Origin: Alsobacter metallidurans
GTDB taxonomy: Bacteria; Pseudomonadota; Alphaproteobacteria; Rhizobiales; Beijerinckiaceae
Assembly: GCF_014636935.1 (NCBI RefSeq)
Contig: NZ_BMES01000002.1
Coordinates: 1,159,421 to 1,223,420 of the forward strand
Length of the DNA: 64,000 nt
Direction: 5' to 3'
Positions 24,894 to 34,370 of the stretch are shown here, one piece after another (the first letter of the stretch is position 1; every line of letters starts with the position of its first letter). The notes under the pieces were generated by a model, which had not been told where the DNA came from, made no database searches, and worked only from the letters and a program-made list of their open reading frames with translations. Both the position numbers and the translations under genes were made by a program.

Positions 24894-26309
24894 TCACCCC
24901 AGGCCGAACCAGAGCGTCGCAATCCCCAGAAACGAGAAAAACCCCACCACATCCGTCACCGTGGTGACAAAGACGCCGGACGACACGGCCGGATCGGCGC
25001 CGACCTTCTCAAGCGTCAGGGGGATGAGGATGCCGCCCAGCGCGCCCGCCACCAGGTTGACCAGCATGGCGATGCAGATCACCGCGCCGATGTTCCAGTC
25101 CTGGAACCAGAGCGACGCCACCGCGCCGGTGAGCAGGCCGAAACCGATCCCGTTCAGGAGGCCCACGAGGCTTTCGCGCAGCGTCACCCGGAAGGCGTTG
25201 CCGGCGCCGAGCTCGCGCACCGCCAACGCCCGCACAGCCACCGTCATGGTCTGCGTCGCCGCGTTGCCGCCCTGGCTGGCCACGATGGGGGCGAGCACGG
25301 CCAACGCCACCATTTTCTGGAGTTGCCCCTCGAACAGCCCCAGCACGGCCGAGGCCACGAAGGCCGTGATCAGGTTCACGAACAGCCACACGAACCGGCT
25401 GCGCGCGATGGTCATCACGGTGTCGGAGAGCTCCTCGTCCCAGCGCACGCCGCCGAGCGCCTTCACGTCCTCGTCGGCCTCTTCCTGGATCACGTCCACG
25501 ACGTCGTCGATGGTCACGACCCCCACCAGACGCTCGGCCTCGTCCACCACCGGGGCGGACACGAGATTGTAGCGCTCGAACAGGCGAGCCACCTGCTCCT
25601 GGTCCTCGGTGGCGTGTACGCGCCGCCGATCCGTGCTCATCAGCGCGTCGACGCGCTCGATGCGCGGGCTGCGGACCAGCTTGTCGAGAAAGATTTGCCC
25701 GAGCAGCCGGTGGCCCGGATCCACCACGAAGACCTCGAAAAAGCTCTGCGGCAGATCCTCGGTGGCGTGCAGATGGTCCAGCGTCTGTCCGGCCGTCCAG
25801 AACGGCGGCACGGCCACCAGCTCCGTCTGCATCAGGCGCCCGGCCGAATCCTCCGGATAGTCCAGGCTCTTTTGCAGGGCGACGCGCTCGGAGGCGGGCA
25901 GGCCTTCGAGAATTTCGTTCTGCTCGTCCTTGTCGAGATCCTCGAGGATATAGACCGCGTCGTCCGACTCGAGGTCCTTCATGCCCTCGATGACGGTCTT
26001 GGTCGGCAGCTCGTCGAGCAGCTCCTCGCGGATGCTGTCGTCGACCTCGGTGAGCGCGGCGAAATCGAAGACGTCGCCGAGCAGCCCGATCAGGCGGGCG
26101 CGTGCGTCGGCCGGCAGCGCCTCGATCAACGCGCCCTGGTCGGCCTCGTGGAACGGGCGGACGAGATCGCGGACCTTCTCGGCGTCCCCGGCCTCAACGG
26201 CTTGCGCGACGGCGTCCACGTAATCGCGGCTGACGTCGCCCTCCTCGTCGCGAAACGCGAGGATCCGCTCAGCCGACTTGGCGCCGTCGTCGAGGTCCAG
26301 CATGCGCAT
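24894..26309 (-). CDS. mgtE: Magnesium transporter MgtE
   Basis: 471 residues, normal for MgtE. N-terminal Mg-sensing domain (about 20-150), two CBS domains (LVRSPRIERVDALMS and the DVVDVIQEEADED end near 290), then five transmembrane helices. The conserved pore region includes GGNAATQTMTVAVRALA and GLLNGIGFGLL. The Mg-gated channel imports Mg2+ at the inner membrane. Two closely spaced ATGs (26309 and 26303) are possible, with GGGGA before the first. It is divergent from the acyltransferase gene with a 148-base gap. Confidence 0.96.
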   Translation of the reverse strand: MRMLDLDDGAKSAERILAFRDEEGDVSRDYVDAVAQAVEAGDAEKVRDLVRPFHEADQGALIEALPADARARLIGLLGDVFDFAALTEVDDSIREELLDELPTKTVIEGMKDLESDDAVYILEDLDKDEQNEILEGLPASERVALQKSLDYPEDSAGRLMQTELVAVPPFWTAGQTLDHLHATEDLPQSFFEVFVVDPGHRLLGQIFLDKLVRSPRIERVDALMSTDRRRVHATEDQEQVARLFERYNLVSAPVVDEAERLVGVVTIDDVVDVIQEEADEDVKALGGVRWDEELSDTVMTIARSRFVWLFVNLITAFVASAVLGLFEGQLQKMVALAVLAPIVASQGGNAATQTMTVAVRALAVRELGAGNAFRVTLRESLVGLLNGIGFGLLTGAVASLWFQDWNIGAVICIAMLVNLVAGALGGILIPLTLEKVGADPAVSSGVFVTTVTDVVGFFSFLGIATLWFGLG

Positions 26310-26457
26310 CCGTCCCCGAGTCGGAGGTGGGCCCGGGGCCTTGTATCACTCGCGGCGCCCCGCGCAACGCGCCTCTCCGCCGCAAGAAGCGAGCTACGGA
26401 TCCTTAGAGGATTTCGGGCAGCGTGATTGTCCTCGCCAGCCCGGACCCCGAAGGCCG

Positions 26458-27591
26458 ATGTCCACACTTCCCAAGCACATGCCGGCGCTCGATGGCTTGC
26501 GCGGAGTGGCGATCCTGATGGTGATCCTCCATCACGCAGCCGAGGGCCGCTACGGCGCTCTCGCCATCTACGAACGTTCGGGGAGCCTGCCCATGTTGCA
26601 GTTGCCCGAATGGCTCTCTGCCATCGCCGAAAACGGCATGCATGGGGTGCAACTCTTTTTCGTCGTGAGCGCCTTCACGCTCACCTGCCGCATGAGCCAA
26701 AACGGCGGAAGCCTCGCTCACTACGCCCTGCGACGGCTGGCCCGGATCGGCCCAGGCTACTGGATCGCCCTGCTGGGCTACGGCGCATTGGCCGGCTTCG
26801 GTCCCACCCTGCGCGCGCCCGACGGGCTGAGCCCGATGGACCTGCTCATCGGCGCCCTGTTCGGAAGCGTCTGGCAAGGCGGCGCCGCATTGGCGGTTGT
26901 GCCTGGCGGTTGGTCGATCTCCTGCGAGGTCGCCTTCTACGTCGCGTTGCCGGTGATCCTCGTGGTTCTGGACGGACGATTGCTGCGTGCTCTTCTGCTT
27001 TGCGCGGTCGCGACTTTGCTGGCTCTTCAGCTCCAGCTCCGTGGCGAAGCAGCAGGAACCTGGACGTTCGAAGCGTTCGTGAACCCGTTGGCGCAAGCGC
27101 CGGTCTTTGTGTTCGGAGTCGCGGCCGCGCTGGCTGCGCGCCGCTTCGGGTGGAGGCCTCCGCCCGGGCTGGCGCTGGCGCTGGTCGCCATGTTGGCGCT
27201 GCTTCCGGCCGCGCACAACGTCGTGTTCGCCATGATCGCGGCCGCCGCCACTGCGCTCGCGGCCCGCCGACCGCCGGCGCTGCTCGCCAGCCGGCCGCTT
27301 CGAGCCGTCGGCGAAGTCAGCTACAGCATGTACCTCGTTCATTTCGCGCTGGCCCTGCCCTGCCTCGAAATCGCCGAACGAGTCGCGCCAAGGTCCGACT
27401 GGACGACGCTCGCGGTCTCGTTTCCTCTGCTCGTCATGGCCAGCTTCGCGGTCGCGCTCGTAACGCATCGGTGGATCGAGAAGCCGTTCATCATCTGGGC
27501 CGGGCGGTTTGGATCAGCGCCGGCGCCGTACGCGGCGAGCGGCTTTGCCGCGCCCCCGCCTTCAACTGTGCCGGAGGTCGGCCGCGCATGA
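26458..27591 (+). CDS. Acyltransferase 3 family membrane protein (OafA/YrhL-like)
   Basis: 377 residues, about ten transmembrane helices. The family start is MPALDGLRGVAILMVILHH (about 8-26), which contains the catalytic histidine pair region, followed by LFFVVSAFTLTCRM and the C-terminal VGEVSYSMYLVHFALAL. These enzymes O-acetylate or O-acylate sugars of polysaccharide or lipids. The stop overlaps the next start by four bases (ATGA), so it is coupled to a polysaccharide deacetylase; together they could modify one exported glycan. ATG at 26458 follows GAAGG. Confidence 0.9.
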   Translation: MSTLPKHMPALDGLRGVAILMVILHHAAEGRYGALAIYERSGSLPMLQLPEWLSAIAENGMHGVQLFFVVSAFTLTCRMSQNGGSLAHYALRRLARIGPGYWIALLGYGALAGFGPTLRAPDGLSPMDLLIGALFGSVWQGGAALAVVPGGWSISCEVAFYVALPVILVVLDGRLLRALLLCAVATLLALQLQLRGEAAGTWTFEAFVNPLAQAPVFVFGVAAALAARRFGWRPPPGLALALVAMLALLPAAHNVVFAMIAAAATALAARRPPALLASRPLRAVGEVSYSMYLVHFALALPCLEIAERVAPRSDWTTLAVSFPLLVMASFAVALVTHRWIEKPFIIWAGRFGSAPAPYAASGFAAPPPSTVPEVGRA

Positions 27592-28451
27592 CGTTCCACC
27601 CATCCAGACGCGCGGTTGCGGCAGGCCTGCTCGCCTTGACAGGAGCCCGCCCGTCCCTCGCTTCGACGTGCGCTCCCGACCGCCTCGGAACCGCCCGCAT
27701 GCTCCCGGTGGGGACGCGCGGCGGCCTGCAGGTTGGCTTGAAGACATACCCGGCCGCCTTGCCGCTCGGACCTCGCGAGGTTGTCCTGACGTTCGACGAC
27801 GGGCCCTCCCCCGGAACCACCCCACAGGTGCTGGACGCGCTCGCCTGCGAGGGCGCCAAGGCGACGTTCTTTCTGATTGGCCGTAACGCCGAAGCCCATC
27901 CGGCGCTGGTGCGGCGCATCCGGGAGAACGGCCACACGCTGGCCTGCCACACCTGGTCCCATCCCTGGACCATGCGCAACCTGTCCGGCGCCGCACAGAT
28001 TCGCGAGGTCGAGCACGGCTTCGCGGCGATCGCGGCCGCGATCGGCGCACCTGACGCCAGACCCGGCCAGGGCGGCGTCGCGCCGTTTCTGCGTTATCCG
28101 GGCTTTGCCGACACGCCTGCCGCCAACGCCTGGGCGGCCGAGCGCGACATCGGCGTTTTCGGCTGCGATCTGTGGGCCTCCGATTGGGTCCACATGACGC
28201 CGGATTTCCAGCTCGCACGCATGATGGACCGCCTGCGCCACGCCGGGCGCGGCGTGATCCTGTTTCACGACACGCAGGCGCAAACCGCCGCCATGCTGCC
28301 GGCGTTCTTGCGCGCGCTGAAGGCGGAGGGTTATGCGCTGGTTCACCTGCAGCCGGGATCAGGTCGAACCGAGACAGTCGCCGCGCCGGCGGGATGGACA
28401 AGCGAGACGGAACGCATCATCGCCGGGATTCGGCTGCACCGTGGGGTGTAG
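27588..28451 (+). CDS. Polysaccharide deacetylase (CE4/NodB domain), Tat-type signal
   Basis: 287 residues. The N-terminus SRRAVAAGLLALTG carries a twin-arginine pair and hydrophobic core, so Tat export is likely. NodB motifs are complete: LTFDDGPSPGTT (metal Asp), HTWSHPWT (metal His pair), RYPGF, CDLWASDW and ILFHDT. The enzyme would remove N- or O-acetyl groups from a periplasmic polysaccharide. It is translationally coupled to the acyltransferase gene (ATGA overlap), suggesting opposing or joint modification of the same polymer. Confidence 0.9.
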   Translation: MTFHPSRRAVAAGLLALTGARPSLASTCAPDRLGTARMLPVGTRGGLQVGLKTYPAALPLGPREVVLTFDDGPSPGTTPQVLDALACEGAKATFFLIGRNAEAHPALVRRIRENGHTLACHTWSHPWTMRNLSGAAQIREVEHGFAAIAAAIGAPDARPGQGGVAPFLRYPGFADTPAANAWAAERDIGVFGCDLWASDWVHMTPDFQLARMMDRLRHAGRGVILFHDTQAQTAAMLPAFLRALKAEGYALVHLQPGSGRTETVAAPAGWTSETERIIAGIRLHRGV

Positions 28452-28463
28452 GACCCCAAAACG

Positions 28464-28501
28464 AAACGGCGGCCCGGACCTTTCGGTCCTGCCGCCGTTC
28501 G
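28464..28501 (-). terminator. Terminator of tRNA-Leu transcript
   Basis: GAACGGCGGC and GCCGCCGTTT arms form a long stem (with an inner stem AGGACCGAAAGGTCC) on the minus strand, followed by TTCGTTTTGG. It lies just after the 3' end of the tRNA. Confidence 0.65.
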
Positions 28502-28524
28502 GAGCCCGGGGGCTCGAAGAGCAC

Positions 28525-28611
28525 TGGTGCGGTCGAGAGGACTCGAACCTCCACAACGGTTAAGTTACTAGCACCTCAAGCTAGCGCGTCTACCAATTCC
28601 GCCACGACCGC
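28525..28611 (-). tRNA. tRNA-Leu (anticodon GAG)
   Basis: 87 bases including an encoded CCA. The acceptor arms GCGGTCG and CGACCGC pair fully, the discriminator is A. The anticodon stem CTAGC/GCTAG holds loop TTGAGGT, giving anticodon GAG, which reads CUC/CUU leucine codons. The D-arm segment TGGCGGAATTGGTAGACGCG and T-loop GGTTCGAGTCC are typical, and the variable arm is long as in class II tRNAs. Codon family and CCA leave no doubt. Confidence 0.97.
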
Positions 28612-28663
28612 AACGTGTTTCAGGTGGGCTTCCAAGGAGGTCGCCCGACCGGAACGGCGCTCC

Positions 28664-28691
28664 GTGTAACAGAAGGATTCCGGGTCCACAA
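28664..28691 (-). promoter_or_regulatory. Possible tRNA-Leu promoter
   Basis: On the minus strand TTGTGG, 16 bases, TTACAC, about 53 bases upstream of the tRNA. Both hexamers deviate from consensus and the tRNA could also be read from the FliN-like gene upstream, so this is a weak call. Confidence 0.3.
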
Positions 28692-28730
28692 GCGCCGTGT
28701 GTGCGGCGCGCCGGGAAAAGCGGGCTCCGA

Positions 28731-28985
28731 TCAGGCCTGCTCTTTCTCGCTTGGCGGGCGACGTAGGAGCTCCTTGACCTCGACCGTGATCACCGCGCCG
28801 TTCACCACCACGTTGCCGCGCGCGATCGGCATGTCGTTGGCGAGGATCTCGACCTCGTCGCCTTCGGCCGAATCGAGCGCGATCACCGCGCCGCGGCCCA
28901 TGCGCAGAAGTTGGTGGATCGGCATCCGGGAGCGTCCGAGAACGATGGAGATGTCTACGCCGACAATGTCGAGACCGTTGGTCAC
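28731..28985 (-). CDS. Orphan FliN/FliM C-terminal domain protein (SpoA fold)
   Basis: 84 residues, almost exactly one SpoA domain. DISIVLGRSRMPIHQLLRMG (about 11-30) and DEVEILANDMPIARGNVVV match the FliN core, whose domains form the C-ring of the flagellar motor. The end VITVEVKELL replaces the usual FGVRITEI. No other flagellar or type III secretion genes are within the window, and the protein lacks FliN's N-terminal helix. GTG start at 28985 with GGAG upstream. Function unknown; a stand-alone adaptor is plausible. Confidence 0.82.
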   Translation of the reverse strand: MTNGLDIVGVDISIVLGRSRMPIHQLLRMGRGAVIALDSAEGDEVEILANDMPIARGNVVVNGAVITVEVKELLRRPPSEKEQA

Positions 28986-29131
28986 TCAGTTGCTCCAACT
29001 ACGCGAACGAAACCGGGGCGGGGCGCTGGTGGAAGCGGCGCTCCGGGGTGCATAGATGACTGGCGCGGCCATGTTCGGGCCGGCGATCCCGTCACCTGGT
29101 CTCAATGAGCCAATAACAGGGTTAATGCGCG

Positions 29132-29845
29132 GTGAAGATCAGGGACGAACTGGTTGAGCGCTTCTGGCCGGCCGAGGGCGGGGCGCCCGTCGAGTGGGTC
29201 GTCACGCCGGGCCCCGTGGCCTACGAAGACGCCCTGCGCGTCATGGAGGCCCGCGCCGACGCCATTGCGGCCGGGACCGCGACAGAGTGCGTCTGGCTGC
29301 TGGAGCACCCTCCCCTTTACACGGCGGGCACGTCGGCGCGCGACGGCGACCTCGTGGACGAGCGGTTCCCGGTGCACCGGACCGGGCGCGGCGGGCAATT
29401 CACGTATCACGGCCCTGGGCAACGGGTGGCCTATGTGATGCTGGACCTGAAGCGCCGCCGGCCCGACGTGCGCGCCTTCGTGGCGGCGCTGGAGGCCTGG
29501 GTGATCGACACGCTTGCGGCGTTCAACGTGCGCGGCGAACGGCGCGAGGACCGCGTTGGCGTTTGGGTCCGCCGGCCCGAAAAGGCGCCGGGCGCCGAGG
29601 ACAAGATCGCGGCCATCGGCATCCGTGTGCGGCGCTGGGTTACGTTTCACGGGATCAGCCTCAACGTCGAGCCGGACCTGTCGCATTTCGGCGGCATCGT
29701 GCCGTGCGGCATCGCCGAGGAACTCTACGGCGTGACCAGCCTCGTCGACCTCGGCCTCCCGGTGACGCTGCACGACGCCGACGTGGCGCTGCGGGCCGCG
29801 TTCGAAAACGTTTTCGGCCCGACCGCGACGTCGCAGGTCGGCTAG
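29132..29845 (+). CDS. lipB: Octanoyltransferase (lipoate biosynthesis)
   Basis: 237 residues. LipB moves octanoyl from acyl-carrier protein to E2/GcvH proteins. Motifs: the substrate-loop [13 protein letters not shown] (about 89-101), catalytic lysine in [17 protein letters not shown], and catalytic cysteine in GIVPCGI. GTG at 29132 fits; the segment [16 protein letters not shown] is the family's usual start region. It stands divergent from the FliN-like gene, 146 bases away, and precedes uvrC. Confidence 0.95.
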   Translation: MKIRDELVERFWPAEGGAPVEWVVTPGPVAYEDALRVMEARADAIAAGTATECVWLLEHPPLYTAGTSARDGDLVDERFPVHRTGRGGQFTYHGPGQRVAYVMLDLKRRRPDVRAFVAALEAWVIDTLAAFNVRGERREDRVGVWVRRPEKAPGAEDKIAAIGIRVRRWVTFHGISLNVEPDLSHFGGIVPCGIAEELYGVTSLVDLGLPVTLHDADVALRAAFENVFGPTATSQVG

Positions 29846-29882
29846 GGACGCTTGATTGCGCCTGCGGGCAACGCGGAATGGC

Positions 29883-32009
29883 ATGACGCTTTTTTCCGCC
29901 GCGTCTTCGTCGTACATCTCCCCCATGGCTTCATCACCACGCACGACTCGCCCGGCCGCAGAGCCTGCGCCGGACGTCTTCGACGACGAGGCGCTCCAGG
30001 ACGATCTCGACGCCGAGGCGGAGCTCGACCAACTCGGCGAGCAGGGCCTCGACGACGACATCGCCGAGCAGGCCGGGCTCGACATCGATTTCGAGGGCCC
30101 CACCGCCAATTCACGCGTGAAGCACGGCGTGGAGGTGATCCGCGCATTCTGGCAGACCCTTCCCAACGGCCCAGGCGTCTACCGCATGATCGATGCGGAC
30201 GATGGCGTCCTCTATGTCGGAAAGGCCCGAAGCCTGAAGAAGCGCGTCGCCAGCTATGCGCGCGGCGTCGGCCATTCAACGCGCATCCTGCGGGTGATCG
30301 CCGAAACGGCGCGGATGGAGTTCGTCACCACGCAGACCGAGACCGAGGCGCTGCTGCTGGAAGCCAACCTCATCAAGCAGCTGAAGCCGCGGTTCAACGT
30401 GCTGCTGCGCGACGACAAGTCGTTTCCCTACATCCTGCTCACGGGCGACCACGTTTCCCCCCAACTCACCAAGCATCGCGGCGCGCGCAACCGGCCGGGC
30501 GATTATTTCGGGCCTTTCGCCAGCGTCTGGGCGGTGAACCGCACCCTCAACGCGCTGCAGCGCGCCTTTCTGCTGCGGTCCTGCACGGACAGCTACTACG
30601 AGAACCGCACCCGGCCGTGCCTGCTGCACCAGATCAAGCGCTGCTCCGGCCCGTGCACGGGCGAAGTCGGGCATGTCGAATATGCCCGCCTCGCCGCCCA
30701 GGCCCGCGACTTCCTGCGCGGCAAGAGCAAGGGCGTGAAGGCGCAGCTCGCCGCCGACATGCAGAAGGCCTCGGACGAGCTCGAATTCGAGCGCGCGGCG
30801 CGCTACCGCGATCGCCTCGCGGCGCTGTCGGCCATCCAGGGCTCGCAGGATATCAACCCGCAGAACACCGAGGAGGCGGACGTTTTCGCCCTCCACGAGG
30901 AGGCAGGGCAGTTTTGCGTCGAGGTGTTCTTTTTCCGGAATTTTCAGAACTGGGGCAATCGCGACTACTTTCCCAAGGCCGACAAAACGACGCCCGCCAC
31001 CGAAGTGCTGGCCGCCTTCATCGCCCAGTTTTATGACGACAAGCCCCCGCCCCGGCTCGTTTTGCTGTCGCACGAGATCGACGAACGCACGCTGCTCGAG
31101 GAGGCGCTTACGGCGACTGCCGGCGGGCGCGTGGAGGTCAACGTGCCCAAACGCGGAGAGAAGCGCGACCTCGTGGAGCACGCCGCCAAGAACGCCCGCG
31201 AGGCGCTGGGCCGGCGGCTCGCCGACACCTCGTCGCAGCAAAAGCTGCTCGGCGCCGTCGCGCAGGCGTTCGGCCTCCCCACCGCGCCGCGGCGCGTTGA
31301 GGTCTACGACAACTCGCACATCATGGGGACAAACGCCGTAGGCGGCATGGTGGTGGCGGGCCCGGCCGGGTTTTCGAAAGCCCACTACCGGACCTTCAAC
31401 ATCAAGTCCGAAGAACTCACGCCCGGCGACGACTACGGCATGATGCGCGAGGTGCTGAAGCGCCGTTTTTCGCGGCTCATGAAGGAGAACCCGCGCGATG
31501 CTGCGGCAGCCGCACAAGCGCCCGAGCGCGAGCGTGACATCGGCGAGATGCCGGCGTGGCCGGACCTCGTTCTGATCGACGGCGGCCGTGGCCAGCTCGA
31601 CGCCGCGCGCCAGACGCTGGAGGAGATCGGCCTCACGGACGTGCCGCTGGTGGGCGTCGCAAAAGGCCCGGACCGCGACGCCGGCCGCGAAACCTTCTTC
31701 GTGCCGGGCCGCGACCCGTTCAAGCTCGCGCCGCGCGATCCGGCGCTGTATTTCATCCAGCGACTGCGCGATGAGGCCCATCGCTTCGCCATCGGCACGC
31801 ACAGGGCAAAGCGAAAGCGGGAGTTCACCAAGAGCCCCCTCGACGAGATTTCGGGCATCGGCCCGGCGCGCAAGCGCGCGCTGCTGCTGCATTTCGGCAC
31901 CGCCAAGGCCATCGCGCGCGCATCGCTGGACGACCTCGCCCGGACGCCGGGCGTCAACGCCGCGACCGCCAAGGCGGTCTACGATCACTTCCACGAGGGG
32001 CGCGGTTGA
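29883..32009 (+). CDS. uvrC: Excinuclease ABC subunit C
   Basis: 708 residues. Nucleotide-excision-repair nuclease making both incisions. Order of domains: N-terminal acidic extension of ~90 residues (rich in Asp, Glu, Ala), GIY-YIG nuclease (GPGVYRMID at 97-105, DGVLYVGKA), UVR motif ([16 protein letters not shown]), RNase H-like C-terminal nuclease ([22 protein letters not shown]), and tandem HhH ([12 protein letters not shown]). E. coli UvrC is about 610 residues; the extra length is the acidic head. A TTG at 29856 could start nine residues earlier; ATG 29925 would shorten it. Confidence 0.95.
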   Translation: MTLFSAASSSYISPMASSPRTTRPAAEPAPDVFDDEALQDDLDAEAELDQLGEQGLDDDIAEQAGLDIDFEGPTANSRVKHGVEVIRAFWQTLPNGPGVYRMIDADDGVLYVGKARSLKKRVASYARGVGHSTRILRVIAETARMEFVTTQTETEALLLEANLIKQLKPRFNVLLRDDKSFPYILLTGDHVSPQLTKHRGARNRPGDYFGPFASVWAVNRTLNALQRAFLLRSCTDSYYENRTRPCLLHQIKRCSGPCTGEVGHVEYARLAAQARDFLRGKSKGVKAQLAADMQKASDELEFERAARYRDRLAALSAIQGSQDINPQNTEEADVFALHEEAGQFCVEVFFFRNFQNWGNRDYFPKADKTTPATEVLAAFIAQFYDDKPPPRLVLLSHEIDERTLLEEALTATAGGRVEVNVPKRGEKRDLVEHAAKNAREALGRRLADTSSQQKLLGAVAQAFGLPTAPRRVEVYDNSHIMGTNAVGGMVVAGPAGFSKAHYRTFNIKSEELTPGDDYGMMREVLKRRFSRLMKENPRDAAAAAQAPERERDIGEMPAWPDLVLIDGGRGQLDAARQTLEEIGLTDVPLVGVAKGPDRDAGRETFFVPGRDPFKLAPRDPALYFIQRLRDEAHRFAIGTHRAKRKREFTKSPLDEISGIGPARKRALLLHFGTAKAIARASLDDLARTPGVNAATAKAVYDHFHEGRG

Positions 32010-32100
32010 TGCCGACGAGCAACCCGGCGCGAGCGCGACAGCTAAACGCCCCGGGTCGGTTGACGCCCCTCCCCTCGGCATGTTTCCTCGGCCCCAACTG

Positions 32101-32697
32101 ATGCTGGCGAGCGACATGCGGCGGGCAAACCCCCTCAATCTCCCGAACATCCTGACCTATGGCCGCGTGTTCGCGGTGCCAGTCGTCGTGGCCTGCATGT
32201 TCTGGCCCGAGGAATTCTGGATGCGGTGGACGGCGCTGTTCGTCTTCGCGGTCGCGGGAATCACCGACTTCTTCGACGGTTATTTGGCGCGCGCCTGGCA
32301 GCAGCAGTCGACGTTGGGCCGCATGCTGGACCCGATCGCCGACAAGCTTCTGGTGTCGGCGACGTTGCTGATGCTGGTGGCGGACCGCACCATCACGAGC
32401 TGGTCGATCTGGGCCGCCATCGTGATCCTTTCGCGCGAGATCCTGGTTTCGGGCCTGCGCGAATATCTGGCCGAATTGCGCGTCAGCGTGCCGGTGTCCA
32501 CCGTGGCCAAGTGGAAAACCACGCTGCAACTGATCGCGATAGGCTTTCTGATCGTCGGCCCCGCAGGCGAGCACGTGCTGCCCGGCACGGTGGCGATCGG
32601 GCTTGGCCTGCTCTGGGTCGCGGCGATCCTGACGCTCTACACGGGCTATGATTATTTCCGCGCCGGCATTCACCACATCGTGGACCACGGCGCCTGA
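32101..32697 (+). CDS. pgsA: CDP-diacylglycerol--glycerol-3-phosphate 3-phosphatidyltransferase
   Basis: 198 residues, four to five membrane helices. The CDP-alcohol phosphotransferase motif DG-x2-AR-x8-G-x3-D-x3-D is complete in ITDFFDGYLARAWQQ followed by GRMLDPIADK. NLPNILTYGRVF marks the usual N-terminus. It makes phosphatidylglycerol phosphate at the inner membrane. Alternative starts at 32080 and 32116 are possible and none has a clear ribosome site. It lies 91 bases after uvrC; moaD follows after 10 bases. Confidence 0.93.
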   Translation: MLASDMRRANPLNLPNILTYGRVFAVPVVVACMFWPEEFWMRWTALFVFAVAGITDFFDGYLARAWQQQSTLGRMLDPIADKLLVSATLLMLVADRTITSWSIWAAIVILSREILVSGLREYLAELRVSVPVSTVAKWKTTLQLIAIGFLIVGPAGEHVLPGTVAIGLGLLWVAAILTLYTGYDYFRAGIHHIVDHGA

Positions 32698-32707
32698 GGG
32701 CCGTTTC

Positions 32708-32959
32708 ATGAAGATCGTCTACTTCGCCTGGGTCCGCGAACGCATCGGCAAGCCCGAGGAAGAGCTGACGCCGCCCGAGAACGTCAGGACGGTCGCGGAC
32801 CTCGCAGCCTGGCTGGCGAGCCTCGGCGAGGAATACGCCTATGCGTTCGAGAACCCAACCATTGTGCGGGCGGCGATAGACCGCAAACACGTGAAGCCCG
32901 AGACGCCAATCGCGGGCGCCCGCGAGATCGCGTTCTTCCCGCCCATGACGGGCGGCTGA
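32708..32959 (+). CDS. moaD: Molybdopterin synthase small subunit MoaD
   Basis: 83 residues, ubiquitin-like fold. The chain ends in PMTGG; the terminal Gly-Gly is thiocarboxylated to carry sulfur for molybdopterin. The N-terminal FAWVRERIGKPEEELTPP is typical. It is followed after one base by moaE, the catalytic partner, and precedes it in an apparent uvrC-pgsA-moaD-moaE transcript. Confidence 0.94.
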   Translation: MKIVYFAWVRERIGKPEEELTPPENVRTVADLAAWLASLGEEYAYAFENPTIVRAAIDRKHVKPETPIAGAREIAFFPPMTGG

Positions 32960-32960
32960 G

Positions 32961-33428
32961 ATGGCGCAGGCGCCGCTCACCGTCCGCATCCAGGCCGAAC
33001 CCTTCGACGTCGCGGCCGAACTGGCGGGGATCGCCGCAGGCCGCACGGATGTGGGCGCCGTGGTCAGCTTCACGGGGCTTTGCCGGGCCGAGGGCGGCGC
33101 CTTGGCCGCGCTGGAGCTGGAGCATTACCCCGGCATGGCCGAGGAGGAGATGCGCCGGGTCGCCGCCGAGGCCGCGGAGCGCTGGCCGCTGCAGGGCCTC
33201 GTCGCGATCCACCGGCACGGCAAGATCGCGCCGGGCGAGCCGATCGTCCTGGTCGTCACGGCCTCCGCCCACCGCGCCGCTGCGTTCGAGGCGGCCGAAT
33301 TCCTGATGGACTATCTCAAGACCCGCGCGCCCTTCTGGAAAAAGGAGCATCGCGTCGACGGATCACAGGGCGATTGGGTCGAGGCCAAGGACGTGGACGA
33401 CAAGGCCGCGGAACGCTGGGCGCGATAG
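32961..33428 (+). CDS. moaE: Molybdopterin synthase large subunit MoaE
   Basis: 155 residues. MoaE uses MoaD thiocarboxylate to turn cPMP into molybdopterin. Motifs seen: GAVVSFTGLCR, LELEHYPGMAE, IHRHGKI and the C-terminal APFWKKEHRVDGSQGDWV with the active-site Lys residues. The start codon is one base after the moaD stop. Confidence 0.95.
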   Translation: MAQAPLTVRIQAEPFDVAAELAGIAAGRTDVGAVVSFTGLCRAEGGALAALELEHYPGMAEEEMRRVAAEAAERWPLQGLVAIHRHGKIAPGEPIVLVVTASAHRAAAFEAAEFLMDYLKTRAPFWKKEHRVDGSQGDWVEAKDVDDKAAERWAR

Positions 33429-33448
33429 CGCGGACCAGCGCGAAGCGC

Positions 33449-33472
33449 CACCCTCCCTTGAGGGGGAGGGTG
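33449..33472. terminator. Palindrome between convergent moaE and mtnP (dispersed repeat, possible terminator)
   Basis: CACCCTCCC and GGGAGGGTG form a perfect stem around TTGAGGG-like loop bases. This element is a common dispersed repeat in Hyphomicrobiales. Its position between convergent genes suits a bidirectional terminator, though no T tract follows. Confidence 0.5.
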
Positions 33473-33483
33473 TGGCTGCGGCC

Positions 33484-34359
33484 TTAATGTCCGAGCACCC
33501 GTCCGGCCACCGCGTCCAGCTTTGCGAGAAGGGCCGGATCCCGAGCCGACGGCGCAGTCATGATCGCGGTGTCCAGCGCCTTGTGCGATCCCGCCGGGCA
33601 GTCCTCGCGCTCGCGCGGGAAATCGGCAGCGAGCCGGGCCACCACACGGCGAGCCTTCTCGGTGTTGCGGTGCATCACCTTGATGACGTCGGCGACATCC
33701 ACGGCGTCGTGCTCGGGATGCCAGCAGTCGAAATCAGTCACCATCGCAAGCGTCGCGTAGGTGATCTCGGCCTCGCGCGCCAGCTTGGCCTCGGGCATCG
33801 CCGTCATGCCGATCACGTCGTAGCCGAGGTGGCGGTAGGTGTTGGACTCCGCATAGCTGGAGAACTGCGGCCCCTCCATGCACACATAGGTCCCACCCCG
33901 GCGGCAGGCCACGCTCTCCTTCTCGGCGGCCGCGGCCAACCGCGCCACGAGCCCCGGACCGACGGGATGCGCCATGGACACATGCGCGACGCACCCCGCC
34001 CCGAAAAACGAACTTTCCCGGCGATGGGTGCGATCCACGAACTGGTCGACGAGCACGAACAGCCCCGGTTGCAGGTCCGGCTTGAACGACCCACAGGCCG
34101 AGAGCGACACCAGGTCGGTCACCCCTGCCCGCTTCATGGCGTCGATATTGGCGCGGTAGTTGATGTCGGACGGTGAGAGGCGGTGCCCGCGCCCGTGCCG
34201 TGGCAGGAACACGATTGACGTCTCGCCGATACGGCCGAAGCGGAGCACGTCCGACGGATCGCCCCACGGCGTCCCGACGGCTTCTTCGCGAAGGTCGGCC
34301 AAGCCAGGCAGGTCGTAGACGCCGGATCCCCCGATGATCCCGAGAACGGCCCTGCTCAT
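33484..34359 (-). CDS. mtnP: S-methyl-5'-thioadenosine phosphorylase
   Basis: 291 residues. Phosphorolyses methylthioadenosine to adenine and methylthioribose-1-phosphate in methionine salvage. The N-terminus [16 protein letters not shown] and the phosphate site [21 protein letters not shown] are the family's signature; the purine site is [16 protein letters not shown], with TDFDCW near the C-terminus. Start at 34359 with GGGAG upstream; a longer frame opening upstream is non-family. No other mtn genes are adjacent. Confidence 0.95.
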   Translation of the reverse strand: MSRAVLGIIGGSGVYDLPGLADLREEAVGTPWGDPSDVLRFGRIGETSIVFLPRHGRGHRLSPSDINYRANIDAMKRAGVTDLVSLSACGSFKPDLQPGLFVLVDQFVDRTHRRESSFFGAGCVAHVSMAHPVGPGLVARLAAAAEKESVACRRGGTYVCMEGPQFSSYAESNTYRHLGYDVIGMTAMPEAKLAREAEITYATLAMVTDFDCWHPEHDAVDVADVIKVMHRNTEKARRVVARLAADFPREREDCPAGSHKALDTAIMTAPSARDPALLAKLDAVAGRVLGH

Positions 34360-34370
34360 GTGTCGGCTCC

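Noticed and set aside
24717-26426. 569-codon plus-strand frame opposite mgtE
   Set aside because: Antisense to a clear MgtE gene; no motif.
30276-32150. 624-codon minus-strand frame opposite uvrC
   Set aside because: uvrC is certain and complete on the other strand; the frame is a codon-bias artefact.
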